From contig JAZDHC010000163.1 of the NCBI GenBank assembly GCA_043806395.1, positions 1-5,796 on the forward strand: DNA of 5,796 nucleotides. Direction: 5' to 3'. Shown here piece after piece: positions 1 to 4,839 of this stretch (within the stretch, counting starts at the first letter, position 1; every line of letters starts with the position of its first letter). Source of the DNA: CG2-30-40-21 sp043806395. Lineage in GTDB: Bacteria > UBA9089 > CG2-30-40-21. Both the position numbers and the translations under genes were made by a program. Under the pieces are notes generated by a model. That model worked only from the letters and a program-made list of their open reading frames with translations, made no database searches and was not told where the DNA came from.

Positions 1-15
1 TTCATCGTTTTTCAT
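1..15 (-). CDS. Possible start of a gene running off the left edge (5 codons seen)
   Basis: Reading leftward, an ATG at 15-13 is followed by MKNDE before the window ends. A Shine-Dalgarno-like AAGGAA (complement of 21-26) lies 6 nt upstream of it, which is good spacing. No clear -35/-10 pair was seen further upstream, although a TATTCT-like hexamer exists near 50-55. Five codons say nothing about function. The evidence is only the start context, so this could be chance. Confidence 0.25.
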
Positions 16-57
16 ATGATTCCTTTCGGGCAAGGGGACATCATCTACAGAATACAA

Positions 58-83
58 CCCCCTAACCCCCTTTTCTAAGGGGG
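58..83. repeat. C-run/G-run hairpin repeat
   Basis: CCCCCTT (66-72) pairs with AAGGGGG (77-83) around a TTCT loop, and is preceded by another CCCCCTAA unit (58-65). This C-run/TT/AA/G-run pattern resembles short dispersed repeats of cyanobacteria and other repeat-rich genomes, as I remember them. It lacks a following T-run on the + strand, so I do not call it a terminator. Confidence 0.5.
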
Positions 84-223
84 AATATTGCACTCTCAAC
101 TAACCGCAAGCTTTCAAACAAAGGTGAACCGTCCCCGATTAACAGATGTCCTAACAATCAAATCCCAAAAGATCAGAAACTCTCAGAAAAAACAGATAAA
201 ATGGTTGTTCATTTTGATAGAGA

Positions 224-380
224 TTAGGACTTACGCAAAACACCATTTTGATCGTCATATTTGGTAGCCATCACCTTTCAATAACACTATTATGTGGCGG
301 GTACTCTCTCATTTGCCTTCCTCTACATTATTATCGTAGGACTCGCAAAACACCATTTTCTCATTTTGCGTAAGTCCTAA
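224..380. mobile_element. 157-bp MITE-like element with 17-bp perfect inverted ends
   Basis: TTAGGACTTACGCAAAA at 224-240 is perfectly complementary to 364-380. The outer TTA/TAA could hide a TA target duplication, as expected for IS630/Tc1-type elements, with true ends GGACTTACGC. A third, degenerate copy of the left end lies at 337-359 in direct orientation, lacking two bases. It forms a compact palindrome with the right end (CGCAAAA 344-350 with TTTTGCG 364-370). The element codes for nothing, so any movement would depend on a transposase elsewhere. The family assignment is inference. Confidence 0.65.
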
Positions 381-472
381 GTAGCTTGAAATGACAGAAA
401 GGGAAAGAAATGACAGAACTATCCCGTCTTTATCCAACGCTTGATGGTTGACGCAATATTATGTTCCAATTG

Positions 473-678
473 TTATACTCAGCAAGGCCATAAATTGTGT
501 TTTTCGCTGGTCTTAATCAACGATAGCTGCGTTGTTCAGGTTCGTAGGGGCGAACCTATGTGTTCGCCCAGTTATTCGGGTAGACACACAGGTCTACCCC
601 TACGGTCCATCTTCACGCCTTGCTCTCCTTGATTAATCCTCACCGAAAATTCACAATTTATGACCTCGCTGAGTATAA
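473..678. mobile_element. 206-bp element with long (~48 bp) imperfect inverted ends
   Basis: The left arm (473-520) and right arm (629-678) are imperfect reverse complements. They begin TTATACTCAGC, share TAAATTGTG in the middle, and end TTAATCAA, with a 2-nt length difference and scattered mismatches. There is no coding capacity beyond a 63-codon frame with no start signals. A REP-like hairpin pair (544-603) occupies the centre and may be a later insertion. This is a non-autonomous, MITE-like element of a family I do not recognise. Confidence 0.65.
544..603. repeat. REP/BIME-like pair of inverted hairpins with GTAG feet
   Basis: Two 8-bp hairpins with 6-nt loops stand in opposite orientation: GGGCGAAC (548-555) with GTTCGCCC (562-569), and GGGTAGAC (578-585) with GTCTACCC (592-599). 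Each carries GTAG immediately 5' of its own stem (544-547 on +, complement of 600-603 on -). The stems differ at three base pairs, yet every change is compensated within its own hairpin. A GTAG tetranucleotide next to a hairpin is the known recognition layout of REP sequences used by REP-associated tyrosine (HUH) transposases. Calling this a BIME is inference from that layout. Confidence 0.65.
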
Positions 679-687
679 TTCACCGCT

Positions 688-850
688 TTAGGGCTTGAGA
701 AAAAATAAGTTGTACACCAAGAGCCACTCAAAACGCTTGGCTGGCAAGGCGTGAGAAGCGAGAATACTACTGTATGATCGCTTCGAACAACGAAGTCAGC
801 CAAGATGTATCGGTGACACGACTGTACAAGTTGTTTTTCTCAAGCCCTTA
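688..850. mobile_element. ~157-bp MITE-like element flanked by TTA duplications
   Basis: GGGCTTGAGAAAAA (691-704) is the reverse complement of 834-847. The inversion continues with one gap to a TGTACA on each side (711-716 and 823-828). TTA lies directly outside both ends (688-690 and 848-850), consistent with a 3-bp target duplication. Inside, CTTGGCTG (736-743) and CAGCCAAG (797-804) form a second inverted pair, and CTTCG-AACAA-CGAAG (781-795) a small hairpin. There is no coding capacity. The IS family supplying the transposase is unknown to me. Confidence 0.65.
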
Positions 851-889
851 GTGAGATGAAACTGCAACCGAACACTTAACGAGAGTTTA

Positions 890-985
890 CTAATACATTG
901 CCATACATGGGATGCTTATAATAAACAACATTCCTACCCCATAGACGAAACCTGCCAAGATGGTATAACGAAATAACATTTGCAT
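890..985 (-). CDS. Putative 31-aa single-pass membrane peptide
   Basis: This short ORF on the minus strand starts at ATG 985-983 and stops with TAG at 892-890. It begins MQMLFRYTILAGFVYG and ends CMAMY. A short N-terminus with one Arg (residue 6) is followed by one hydrophobic helix over about residues 8-28, which includes GFVYG (12-16), a GxxxG helix-packing motif. Its start signals are unusually good for so short a frame: AGAGGTG (complement of 991-997) lies 5 nt upstream of the ATG, and a near-consensus extended -10 promoter lies just before that (1016-1044). The leader would be only about 25 nt. It is divergent from pstS. I do not recognise a family. Small single-helix peptides often serve as subunits or regulators of membrane complexes, but no partner is shown here. 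A chance ORF remains possible, although signals and hydrophobicity together make it credible. Confidence 0.5.
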   Translation of the reverse strand: MQMLFRYTILAGFVYGVGMLFIISIPCMAMY

Positions 986-1015
986 CTTTGCACCTCTTTT
1001 TATTAAGATAGTACC

Positions 1016-1044
1016 ATTATAGCATAACTTTCTCAAAAAAGCAA
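1016..1044 (-). promoter_or_regulatory. Sigma70-type promoter for the minus-strand small ORF
   Basis: Read on the minus strand, TTGCTT (complement of 1039-1044) is followed by a 17-nt spacer and TATAAT (complement of 1016-1021), with TG one base before the -10 (extended -10). Transcription would start near 1008-1010 and reach the ATG at 985 after about 25 nt. Confidence 0.6.
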
Positions 1045-1056
1045 GTAAAGTTTACT
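1044..1056. promoter_or_regulatory. Dyad AGTAAAGTTTACT at the -35 of the minus-strand promoter
   Basis: This is a perfect 6+1+6 inverted repeat, too tightly spaced to be an RNA hairpin. It touches the first base of the TTGCTT -35 element of the divergent promoter, a place where an operator would act. It could be a regulator site for the small ORF. AT-rich palindromes of this length also arise by chance. Confidence 0.3.
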
Positions 1057-1095
1057 ATTTTTTTTCATTATAATATTAATGTGCATAATATCTGT

Positions 1096-1123
1096 TTGGA
1101 TAGCTCATGTATTGCACTATAAT
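1096..1123 (+). promoter_or_regulatory. Possible second (distal) pstS promoter
   Basis: A perfect TATAAT (1118-1123) is preceded by only a weak -35 (TTGGAT, 1096-1101, 16-nt spacer). A Pho-box-like CTGTTTG-GATA-GCTCATG (1092-1109) ends about 8 nt before the -10. This recalls PhoB-dependent promoters, where two CTGTCAT half-sites replace the -35, but the match is poor, especially in the second half. Confidence 0.25.
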
Positions 1124-1163
1124 TATGGCTTTGGTAATAATTTTACGCACAAGAATAAAGTTC

Positions 1164-1193
1164 TTGACAAAACAACAAAAGAAATGTTATAAT
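1164..1193 (+). promoter_or_regulatory. Near-perfect sigma70 promoter of pstS
   Basis: TTGACA (1164-1169) and TATAAT (1188-1193) both match consensus exactly, 18 nt apart, with TG one base upstream of the -10. The start would be near 1200, giving a leader of about 75 nt to the pstS ATG. A full -35 is unlike classic PhoB-activated pst promoters, which have a poor -35, so basal expression may be high or control may be by repression. Confidence 0.75.
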
Positions 1194-1202
1194 CTATTAA
1201 TA

Positions 1203-1238
1203 AAAAGGAAGATAGCTTCTAAAAGGAAGATAGCTTCT
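1203..1238 (+). repeat. Perfect 18-bp tandem duplication in the pstS leader
   Basis: AAAAGGAAGATAGCTTCT occurs twice head to tail (1203-1220 and 1221-1238), right after the expected transcription start. Each copy holds a GGAAG purine stretch and a small GAAG/CTTC stem. It could be a recent slippage product, a protein or RNA binding pair, or an RNA 5'-end stabiliser. No start codon follows the purine stretches at useful spacing. Confidence 0.75.
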
Positions 1239-1274
1239 CAAATTCAAGAGTCAAGGTAGAGGAGATATTTGAAA

Positions 1275-2060
1275 ATGCGTAAGATTATAATCGCTTTTAT
1301 GCTGGTTGGATTGATAGGTTGTGGCAGAAACAATGTTGAAACGATAAATGTTGCAGGTTCAACCGCATTTCAGCCCTTTGCAGAAAAATTAGCTGAAGAG
1401 TTTATGGTTAATCATCCGGGGGTGCGAGTCAATGTTCAGGGCGGCGGCTCAGCCGTGGGGATTCAGTCTGCTCAGGCTGGTGTAGTCCAAATTGGTTTGG
1501 CGGACCTGGTTACACTACCAAAAGAGGCTGAAGGATTAAATAGCATTGTAGCGGCTAAGGATGCTGTTGTTGTTATTGTCCATCCTACTAATAAGATAGG
1601 CAACCTGTCATCTCAACAAATTCAGGGTATATTTAGCGGTAAGACGAATAACTGGGGTCAGCTTGGTGGAGAGAAAAAATCCATTACGGTTGTTTCTCGT
1701 GAGGAAGGCTCAGGAACCCGCAATTCCTTTAGTGACTTGGTACTAAAGGGTGTTCCTGTTAACCCCAGTGCCCTTATTCAAAATTCTACCGGGGCAGTAA
1801 AGCTTATGGTCCAAAGCGATCCAGCTGCAATTGGTTACATTACCCATGGTGTACTGTCACCTGAGGTAAAAGCCATAGGGATAGATGGGATAGTCCCTTC
1901 CATTCAAAATATCCATGATGGCAAGTATAATATTGTCAGACCAATATTCTTGTTGACCAAGGGAGAACCAAAGGGAATTACAGTTAAGTTTATAGACTTT
2001 ATCCTTTCTCCGCAAGGACAAAAGATAATAACAGATAATGGCTTGCTGGCAGTGAAATAG
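1275..2060 (+). CDS. pstS: Phosphate ABC transporter, substrate-binding lipoprotein PstS
   Basis: This is the periplasmic phosphate receptor that delivers phosphate to the PstCA channel. The 261-aa product starts with a lipoprotein signal peptide (MRKIIIAFMLVGLIGC), and LIGC places the lipidated cysteine at residue 16, so the mature protein is membrane-anchored. Family motifs follow: AGSTAF at 28-33, QGGGSAVGI at 55-63 and SREEGSGTR at 141-149. These Ser/Thr/Gly loops and the Arg/Asp pair bind phosphate in the PstS fold. The C-terminal PIFLLTKGEP and FILSPQGQ are also typical of the short PstS form. I chose ATG 1275, which has GAGGAG 10 nt upstream. A TTG two codons earlier (1269) is in frame but only 4 nt from the same site. 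The near-perfect promoter at 1164-1193 should drive it. It is separated from pstC by a repeat element and a toxin-antitoxin pair, which is unusual for a pst operon. Confidence 0.93.
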   Translation: MRKIIIAFMLVGLIGCGRNNVETINVAGSTAFQPFAEKLAEEFMVNHPGVRVNVQGGGSAVGIQSAQAGVVQIGLADLVTLPKEAEGLNSIVAAKDAVVVIVHPTNKIGNLSSQQIQGIFSGKTNNWGQLGGEKKSITVVSREEGSGTRNSFSDLVLKGVPVNPSALIQNSTGAVKLMVQSDPAAIGYITHGVLSPEVKAIGIDGIVPSIQNIHDGKYNIVRPIFLLTKGEPKGITVKFIDFILSPQGQKIITDNGLLAVK

Positions 2061-2094
2061 GGTAATAATGCAGGAAGTAGAATCGTAATAGTTC

Positions 2095-2215
2095 ACCGCA
2101 GAGACGCAGAGGCACAGAGAATGGAAACTAATCAGATTACAGATTAGAAAGCAAGTTGACAAGCGTATGGTCCAATAAACTTTAAGTCTTTCTCTGCGTC
2201 TCTGCGTCTCTGCGG
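2095..2215. repeat. CGCAGAGAC-type palindromic element, copy 1
   Basis: The left arm (2095-2121) and right arm (2189-2215) are near-perfect reverse complements, built on an 8-bp period (GCAGAGAC, GCAGAGGC, ACAGAGAA on the left). The spacer of about 67 nt has no genes. This class of repeat is widespread in many bacterial phyla and on the minus strand yields spurious proteins containing LTAETQRRRE. Located just after the pstS stop, its transcript would fold into a long hairpin. That could protect the pstS message from 3' decay or reduce read-through, as REP elements do between malE and malF in E. coli. Confidence 0.85.
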
Positions 2216-2218
2216 TTA

Positions 2219-2247
2219 GCTGAACTGTTACCACAAAATAATATAAT
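2219..2247 (+). promoter_or_regulatory. Weak candidate promoter of the toxin-antitoxin pair
   Basis: TATAAT (2242-2247) lies 32 nt before the antitoxin ATG. No good -35 is visible at 16-18 nt spacing (GCTGAA at 2219-2224 is the nearest). That position abuts the right end of the palindromic element, so the repeat may have shaped this promoter. Confidence 0.3.
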
Positions 2248-2279
2248 AACACATTTGGTCAAAAGGGAGACAATAGTGT

Positions 2280-2504
2280 ATGCCCATAACTTGGAAAAAC
2301 CACATTATTAGTACAGCAGACATCCTTCATGGAAAGCCTTGTCTGAAAGGGACAAGGATTCCAGTTAGTCTGATATTAGGATATCTTGCAGCCGAATATA
2401 GCGTTCAGCAGATTATTGAAGAATTTCCAGATCTCACGGCTGACCAAATTGCGGCATGTCTTGATTATGCCCGTGATTTAGCAGAATTTGAGGTCGCGGC
2501 ATGA
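2280..2504 (+). CDS. DUF433 family antitoxin (VapB45-like)
   Basis: This 74-aa protein closely fits the DUF433 family (PF04255), small HTH-type proteins that partner PIN-like toxins. The family core is visible: HIISTADILHGKPCLKGTRIPV (residues 8-29, around the GKPC and GTRIPV motifs), then the helical YSVQQIIEEFPDLTADQIAACLDYA. The family is thought to bind DNA and neutralise its partner toxin. AGGGAGA at 2264-2270 is a Shine-Dalgarno 9 nt upstream. The last codons overlap the toxin start by 4 nt (ATGA), a typical coupled antitoxin-toxin arrangement. Its place between pstS and pstC is the odd part. GC content looks like that of the flanking pst genes, so there is no obvious sign of recent transfer. 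Confidence 0.88.
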   Translation: MPITWKNHIISTADILHGKPCLKGTRIPVSLILGYLAAEYSVQQIIEEFPDLTADQIAACLDYARDLAEFEVAA

Positions 2505-2878
2505 CTGCCTTACGATTTTTTACTGATCACTGTGTGCCAACACATATTACTCGCTTTCTTCGTGAGCAGGGATACAAGGTGTTTCCGTTACACGAACATA
2601 TCCCAATAAATTCACCGGATGATCGAGTGATTGCGACCGCTCAGGAGCTTAATGCCATTCTGATTTCGTTCAATGGAGATTTCGTCAACATCATTACTTA
2701 TCCACCGAGTAAATATAAGGGGATTATTAGTATTCAAGTGAGGAATCACCCGGAGATTATTCCTCGTATCATGCAACGATTAAGGATGTATCTTTCTGAA
2801 CATCCTTCTATGGATGACTATGTTGGAAAATTATTGTTGGTAGAAGTTCATCGAATCCGAATCCATGGAGAAAACTGA
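2501..2878 (+). CDS. DUF5615 PIN-like toxin (putative ribonuclease)
   Basis: This 125-aa protein matches the DUF5615 (PF18480) PIN-like family that pairs with DUF433. It shows the spaced acidic residues of a PIN-type metal site: D9 in FFTDHCVP, D40/D41 in SPDDRVIATAQE, and D60 in SFNGDFVN. Related VapC-type toxins cleave RNA with Mg2+ or Mn2+, but activity of this subgroup is inferred. It starts inside the antitoxin stop (ATGA). Its length and acidic residues suggest it is intact. Its final codons carry the ribosome site and frame 15 bases into the longest possible pstC frame. The stop TGA (2876-2878) sits one base before the likely pstC ATG, so toxin and transporter translation are probably coupled. 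Confidence 0.87.
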   Translation: MTALRFFTDHCVPTHITRFLREQGYKVFPLHEHIPINSPDDRVIATAQELNAILISFNGDFVNIITYPPSKYKGIISIQVRNHPEIIPRIMQRLRMYLSEHPSMDDYVGKLLLVEVHRIRIHGEN

Positions 2879-2882
2879 AATG
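2867..2882 (+). promoter_or_regulatory. Ribosome site deciding the pstC start, inside the toxin 3' end
   Basis: GGAG (2867-2870) lies 9 nt before ATG 2880. The earlier in-frame ATG at 2865 has no Shine-Dalgarno before it (CGAATCCGAATCC). This favours 2880 as the pstC start and places its ribosome site within the last codons of the toxin gene. Confidence 0.6.
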
Positions 2883-3731
2883 AAATATAAAGAAAACCTG
2901 ATCCAGTTTGGATTATTAATTACTGCTCTTTCAACCATTGTTATTCATTTACTTATCGCCTTGTTTATCTTTCAGGAAGGACTGCCCATTATCTTAAGGG
3001 TAGGCATACAGGAATTTGTCTGCGGCACTCATTGGTCACCACAACAGGGGCAATTTGGAATATTTCCCATGATTATTGGAACGGCATGGATAACGGCTGG
3101 TGCTATTTTGATCAGTCTTCCCTTAAGCCTTTCCTGTGCCATCTATCTTAGTGAATTCTCAACCCCTAAGGTTAGAGGCATTCTTAAACCAATAATTGAA
3201 CTATTAGCTGGTATACCGTCTGTGGTTTATGGGTTCATGGGTATGGTTATTCTGTTTCCCCTGATTCGCAATTATTTTGGTGGTGCAGGACCCTCTATTT
3301 TATCAGCATCCATTATCTTAGGGATAATGATCCTGCCAACGATTACCAGTATTGCTATTGATTCTCTTCAATCTGTACCATATTCTTTTCGGGAGGGCTC
3401 ACTGGCTCTTGGTGCAACCCGTTGGCAAACAATAAGGATGGCTATACTTCCTGCTGCTAAATCCGGCATCTTATCAGGAATTATTCTTGGTATTGGCAGA
3501 GCTGTAGGGGAAACAATGGCTGTTATCATGATTTCTGGTAACTCTGTAATAATTCCGAACTCACTCTTTGATCCTGCACGGACACTTACAGCAAATATTG
3601 CCTTAGAGATGAATTATGCCGTAGGTGATCATCGTCAGGCATTATTTGCCACAGGTATTGTTCTATTTATTACCATCATGATCCTGAATATTATCGCCAA
3701 TGTGCTTTCCAGAAGAGGGGTGGAGAAATAA
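2880..3731 (+). CDS. pstC: Phosphate ABC transporter permease PstC
   Basis: This is one of the two membrane subunits forming the phosphate channel with PstA. It has 283 aa from ATG 2880 (288 from the alternative ATG 2865). A first membrane helix at about 10-32 is followed by a periplasmic stretch (GIQEFVCGTHWSPQQ), then a core of about five helices from about residue 63. IPSVVYGFMG (112-121) is a strong PstC/PstA family motif. The cytoplasmic coupling loop REGSLALGATRWQTI (171-185) is the EAA-type loop that contacts PstB, and GIGRAVGETMAV follows it. The gene ends by overlapping pstA by one base, so the two are co-translated. It lies downstream of a toxin gene rather than directly after pstS, so its expression depends on read-through from pstS or on a local promoter. 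No damage is seen in the frame. Confidence 0.93.
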   Translation: MKYKENLIQFGLLITALSTIVIHLLIALFIFQEGLPIILRVGIQEFVCGTHWSPQQGQFGIFPMIIGTAWITAGAILISLPLSLSCAIYLSEFSTPKVRGILKPIIELLAGIPSVVYGFMGMVILFPLIRNYFGGAGPSILSASIILGIMILPTITSIAIDSLQSVPYSFREGSLALGATRWQTIRMAILPAAKSGILSGIILGIGRAVGETMAVIMISGNSVIIPNSLFDPARTLTANIALEMNYAVGDHRQALFATGIVLFITIMILNIIANVLSRRGVEK

Positions 3732-4564
3732 TGCTTAAACCAATCCTCTGGGAACAATTAGTAAAAAAGATACTATTTGTCGGCACAGCTATTACGGTTT
3801 TCATTCTTTTTTTCATTATCTTCTATATTCTCAAGAATGGACTGGCAGTTATTGACATGGAATTTCTTCTCAGCTCACCAAAGGACTTTGGCAGGGCAGG
3901 GGGAATATTCCCCTGCATTGTTGGGACTATTGTTCTATCGTTAGTAGCTATCATCGTCGCCACCCCTCTTGGAGTAGGAGCAGCCATCTATCTCACAGAG
4001 TATACAAGGAAAGGCAGGTTAATATCGATAATTAGATTCTTCACAGAGTGTTTGTCTGGGATACCTTCCATTATCTTTGGCTTATTTGGCTTTGTGCTTT
4101 TTGTTGTTTATCTTGGCTTTGGCTGGTCAATCCTTTCCGGGGGATTGACCACGGCATTTATGCTTTTACCTACAATTATTCGGACATCTGAGGAGGCGAT
4201 TAAGGCTGTGCCTGATTATTATCGTGAGGTAAGCCTGTCCCTCGGTGGAACAAAATGGCAAACTATTGTTAAGGTTGTTCTTCCCAGTGCATTACCGGGC
4301 ATTGCCACTGGAATAATCCTTGGTATAGCCAGAAGTATTGAAGAAACGGCTGTAGTTATTTTTACCGCTGGTTCGGTATTGCAGCTTCCAACATCCTTTT
4401 TTGATTCCTGTAGAACTCTGTCTGTACATTTTTATATCTTAGCGCGTGAGGGCATTTCCATGGAGAATGCCTACGGCACGGCAACTGTTCTCATTATTAC
4501 CATCTTGTTGATCAACATGTTTGCCTATTGGCTGATGCATCGGCTGATAGCCAGATATTCATAA
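3731..4564 (+). CDS. pstA: Phosphate ABC transporter permease PstA
   Basis: This is the second channel subunit, 277 aa. Its ATG overlaps the pstC stop (TAATG), with GGAG 5 nt upstream. The first helix is at about 12-35 and the permease core runs from about 58 to the end. LTEYTRKG (88-95) and SGIPSIIFGLFG (109-120) are typical of PstA. The EAA-type loop, REVSLSLGGTKWQTI (165-179), would dock on PstB. In the following helix the usual PstA G-R-A-I-G-E-T reads A-R-S-I-E-E-T (200-206), replacing two small glycines, one by an extra Glu (E204). That is a modest but noticeable departure. The stop codon TAA (4562-4564) is formed at the very border of an inverted-repeat element, which separates pstA from pstB by 272 nt. 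Confidence 0.92.
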   Translation: MLKPILWEQLVKKILFVGTAITVFILFFIIFYILKNGLAVIDMEFLLSSPKDFGRAGGIFPCIVGTIVLSLVAIIVATPLGVGAAIYLTEYTRKGRLISIIRFFTECLSGIPSIIFGLFGFVLFVVYLGFGWSILSGGLTTAFMLLPTIIRTSEEAIKAVPDYYREVSLSLGGTKWQTIVKVVLPSALPGIATGIILGIARSIEETAVVIFTAGSVLQLPTSFFDSCRTLSVHFYILAREGISMENAYGTATVLIITILLINMFAYWLMHRLIARYS

Positions 4565-4812
4565 GCTGTCAGCCGTCAGCGGTCAGATGGAGAAAGAGAT
4601 GTAATTTGAGTCAGTAATTGATAGGAAAACGCGGGCAACTACAAAAGTTTGTCTCTTGCTATGAAATAATGATAAATGATAAGCAGTCAGCTCTTGCAAG
4701 GCATTACGGTATAAAAGGAGGTAGTACCTCTGGTACAGGAAGTCGTAAAATTAGGAACATTTCATTTTGCCTTGATTTTATGGTCTGGACTGACTGCTGA
4801 TAGCTGACAGCT
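4564..4812. mobile_element. 249-bp MITE-like element between pstA and pstB
   Basis: The left end AGCTGTCAGCCGTCAGCGG (4564-4582, continuing to 4586) matches the reverse complement of 4790-4812 at 20 of 23 positions. A related AGCAGTCAGCT occurs inside (4682-4692). The interior contains only short frames without support (4618-4800 +, 4704-5012 -). AGCTGTCAGC-type repeats are known from other repeat-rich genomes, as I recall. The left end shares the last base of the pstA stop codon, and the right end lies 12 nt before the pstB Shine-Dalgarno, so it fills almost the whole gap. Confidence 0.75.
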
Positions 4813-4824
4813 GAACGCTTATTT

Positions 4825-4839
4825 GTGAGGTTGACATTG
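4825..4839 (+). promoter_or_regulatory. Ribosome site favouring a TTG start for pstB
   Basis: GTGAGG (4825-4830) looks more like a Shine-Dalgarno than a start codon. It lies 6 nt before TTG 4837, which gives the PstB-like N-terminus MEDKIVVKDLNL. A GTG start at 4825 would have no ribosome site upstream (GAACGCTTATTT). Confidence 0.5.

Larger units (their letters stand above)
1..889. other. Gene-poor repeat cluster upstream of the pst locus
   Basis: Nearly 900 bases lack a convincing complete gene on either strand. The only sizeable open frame (441-632, +) runs straight through an inverted-repeat element and has no Shine-Dalgarno. The stretch holds at least four unrelated small repeats, each described separately: a C/G-run hairpin, elements at 224-380 and 473-678, a hairpin pair nested in the latter, and an element at 688-850. 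The remaining spacers (84-223 and 381-472) show nothing I can name. Confidence 0.7.

Noticed and set aside
544..603. CRISPR-like repeats
   Set aside because: Only two opposed hairpins occur, with no regular spacers and no cas genes in the window.
441..632. 63-codon + strand frame
   Set aside because: It runs through the inverted-repeat element and the hairpin pair, has no Shine-Dalgarno, and its composition follows the repeats.
1044..1065. AGTAAAGTTTACT followed by a T-run as a terminator
   Set aside because: The weak A/T stem with a one-base loop cannot form a stable RNA hairpin. It is better read as a DNA dyad.
1857..2252. 131-codon - strand frame with LTAETQRRRE
   Set aside because: Half overlaps pstS antisense and the rest is a translation of the CGCAGAGAC repeat, a well-known source of spurious proteins.
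4618..4800. 60-codon + strand frame between pstA and pstB
   Set aside because: It lies wholly inside the 249-bp repeat element, with no ribosome site and no recognisable protein features.
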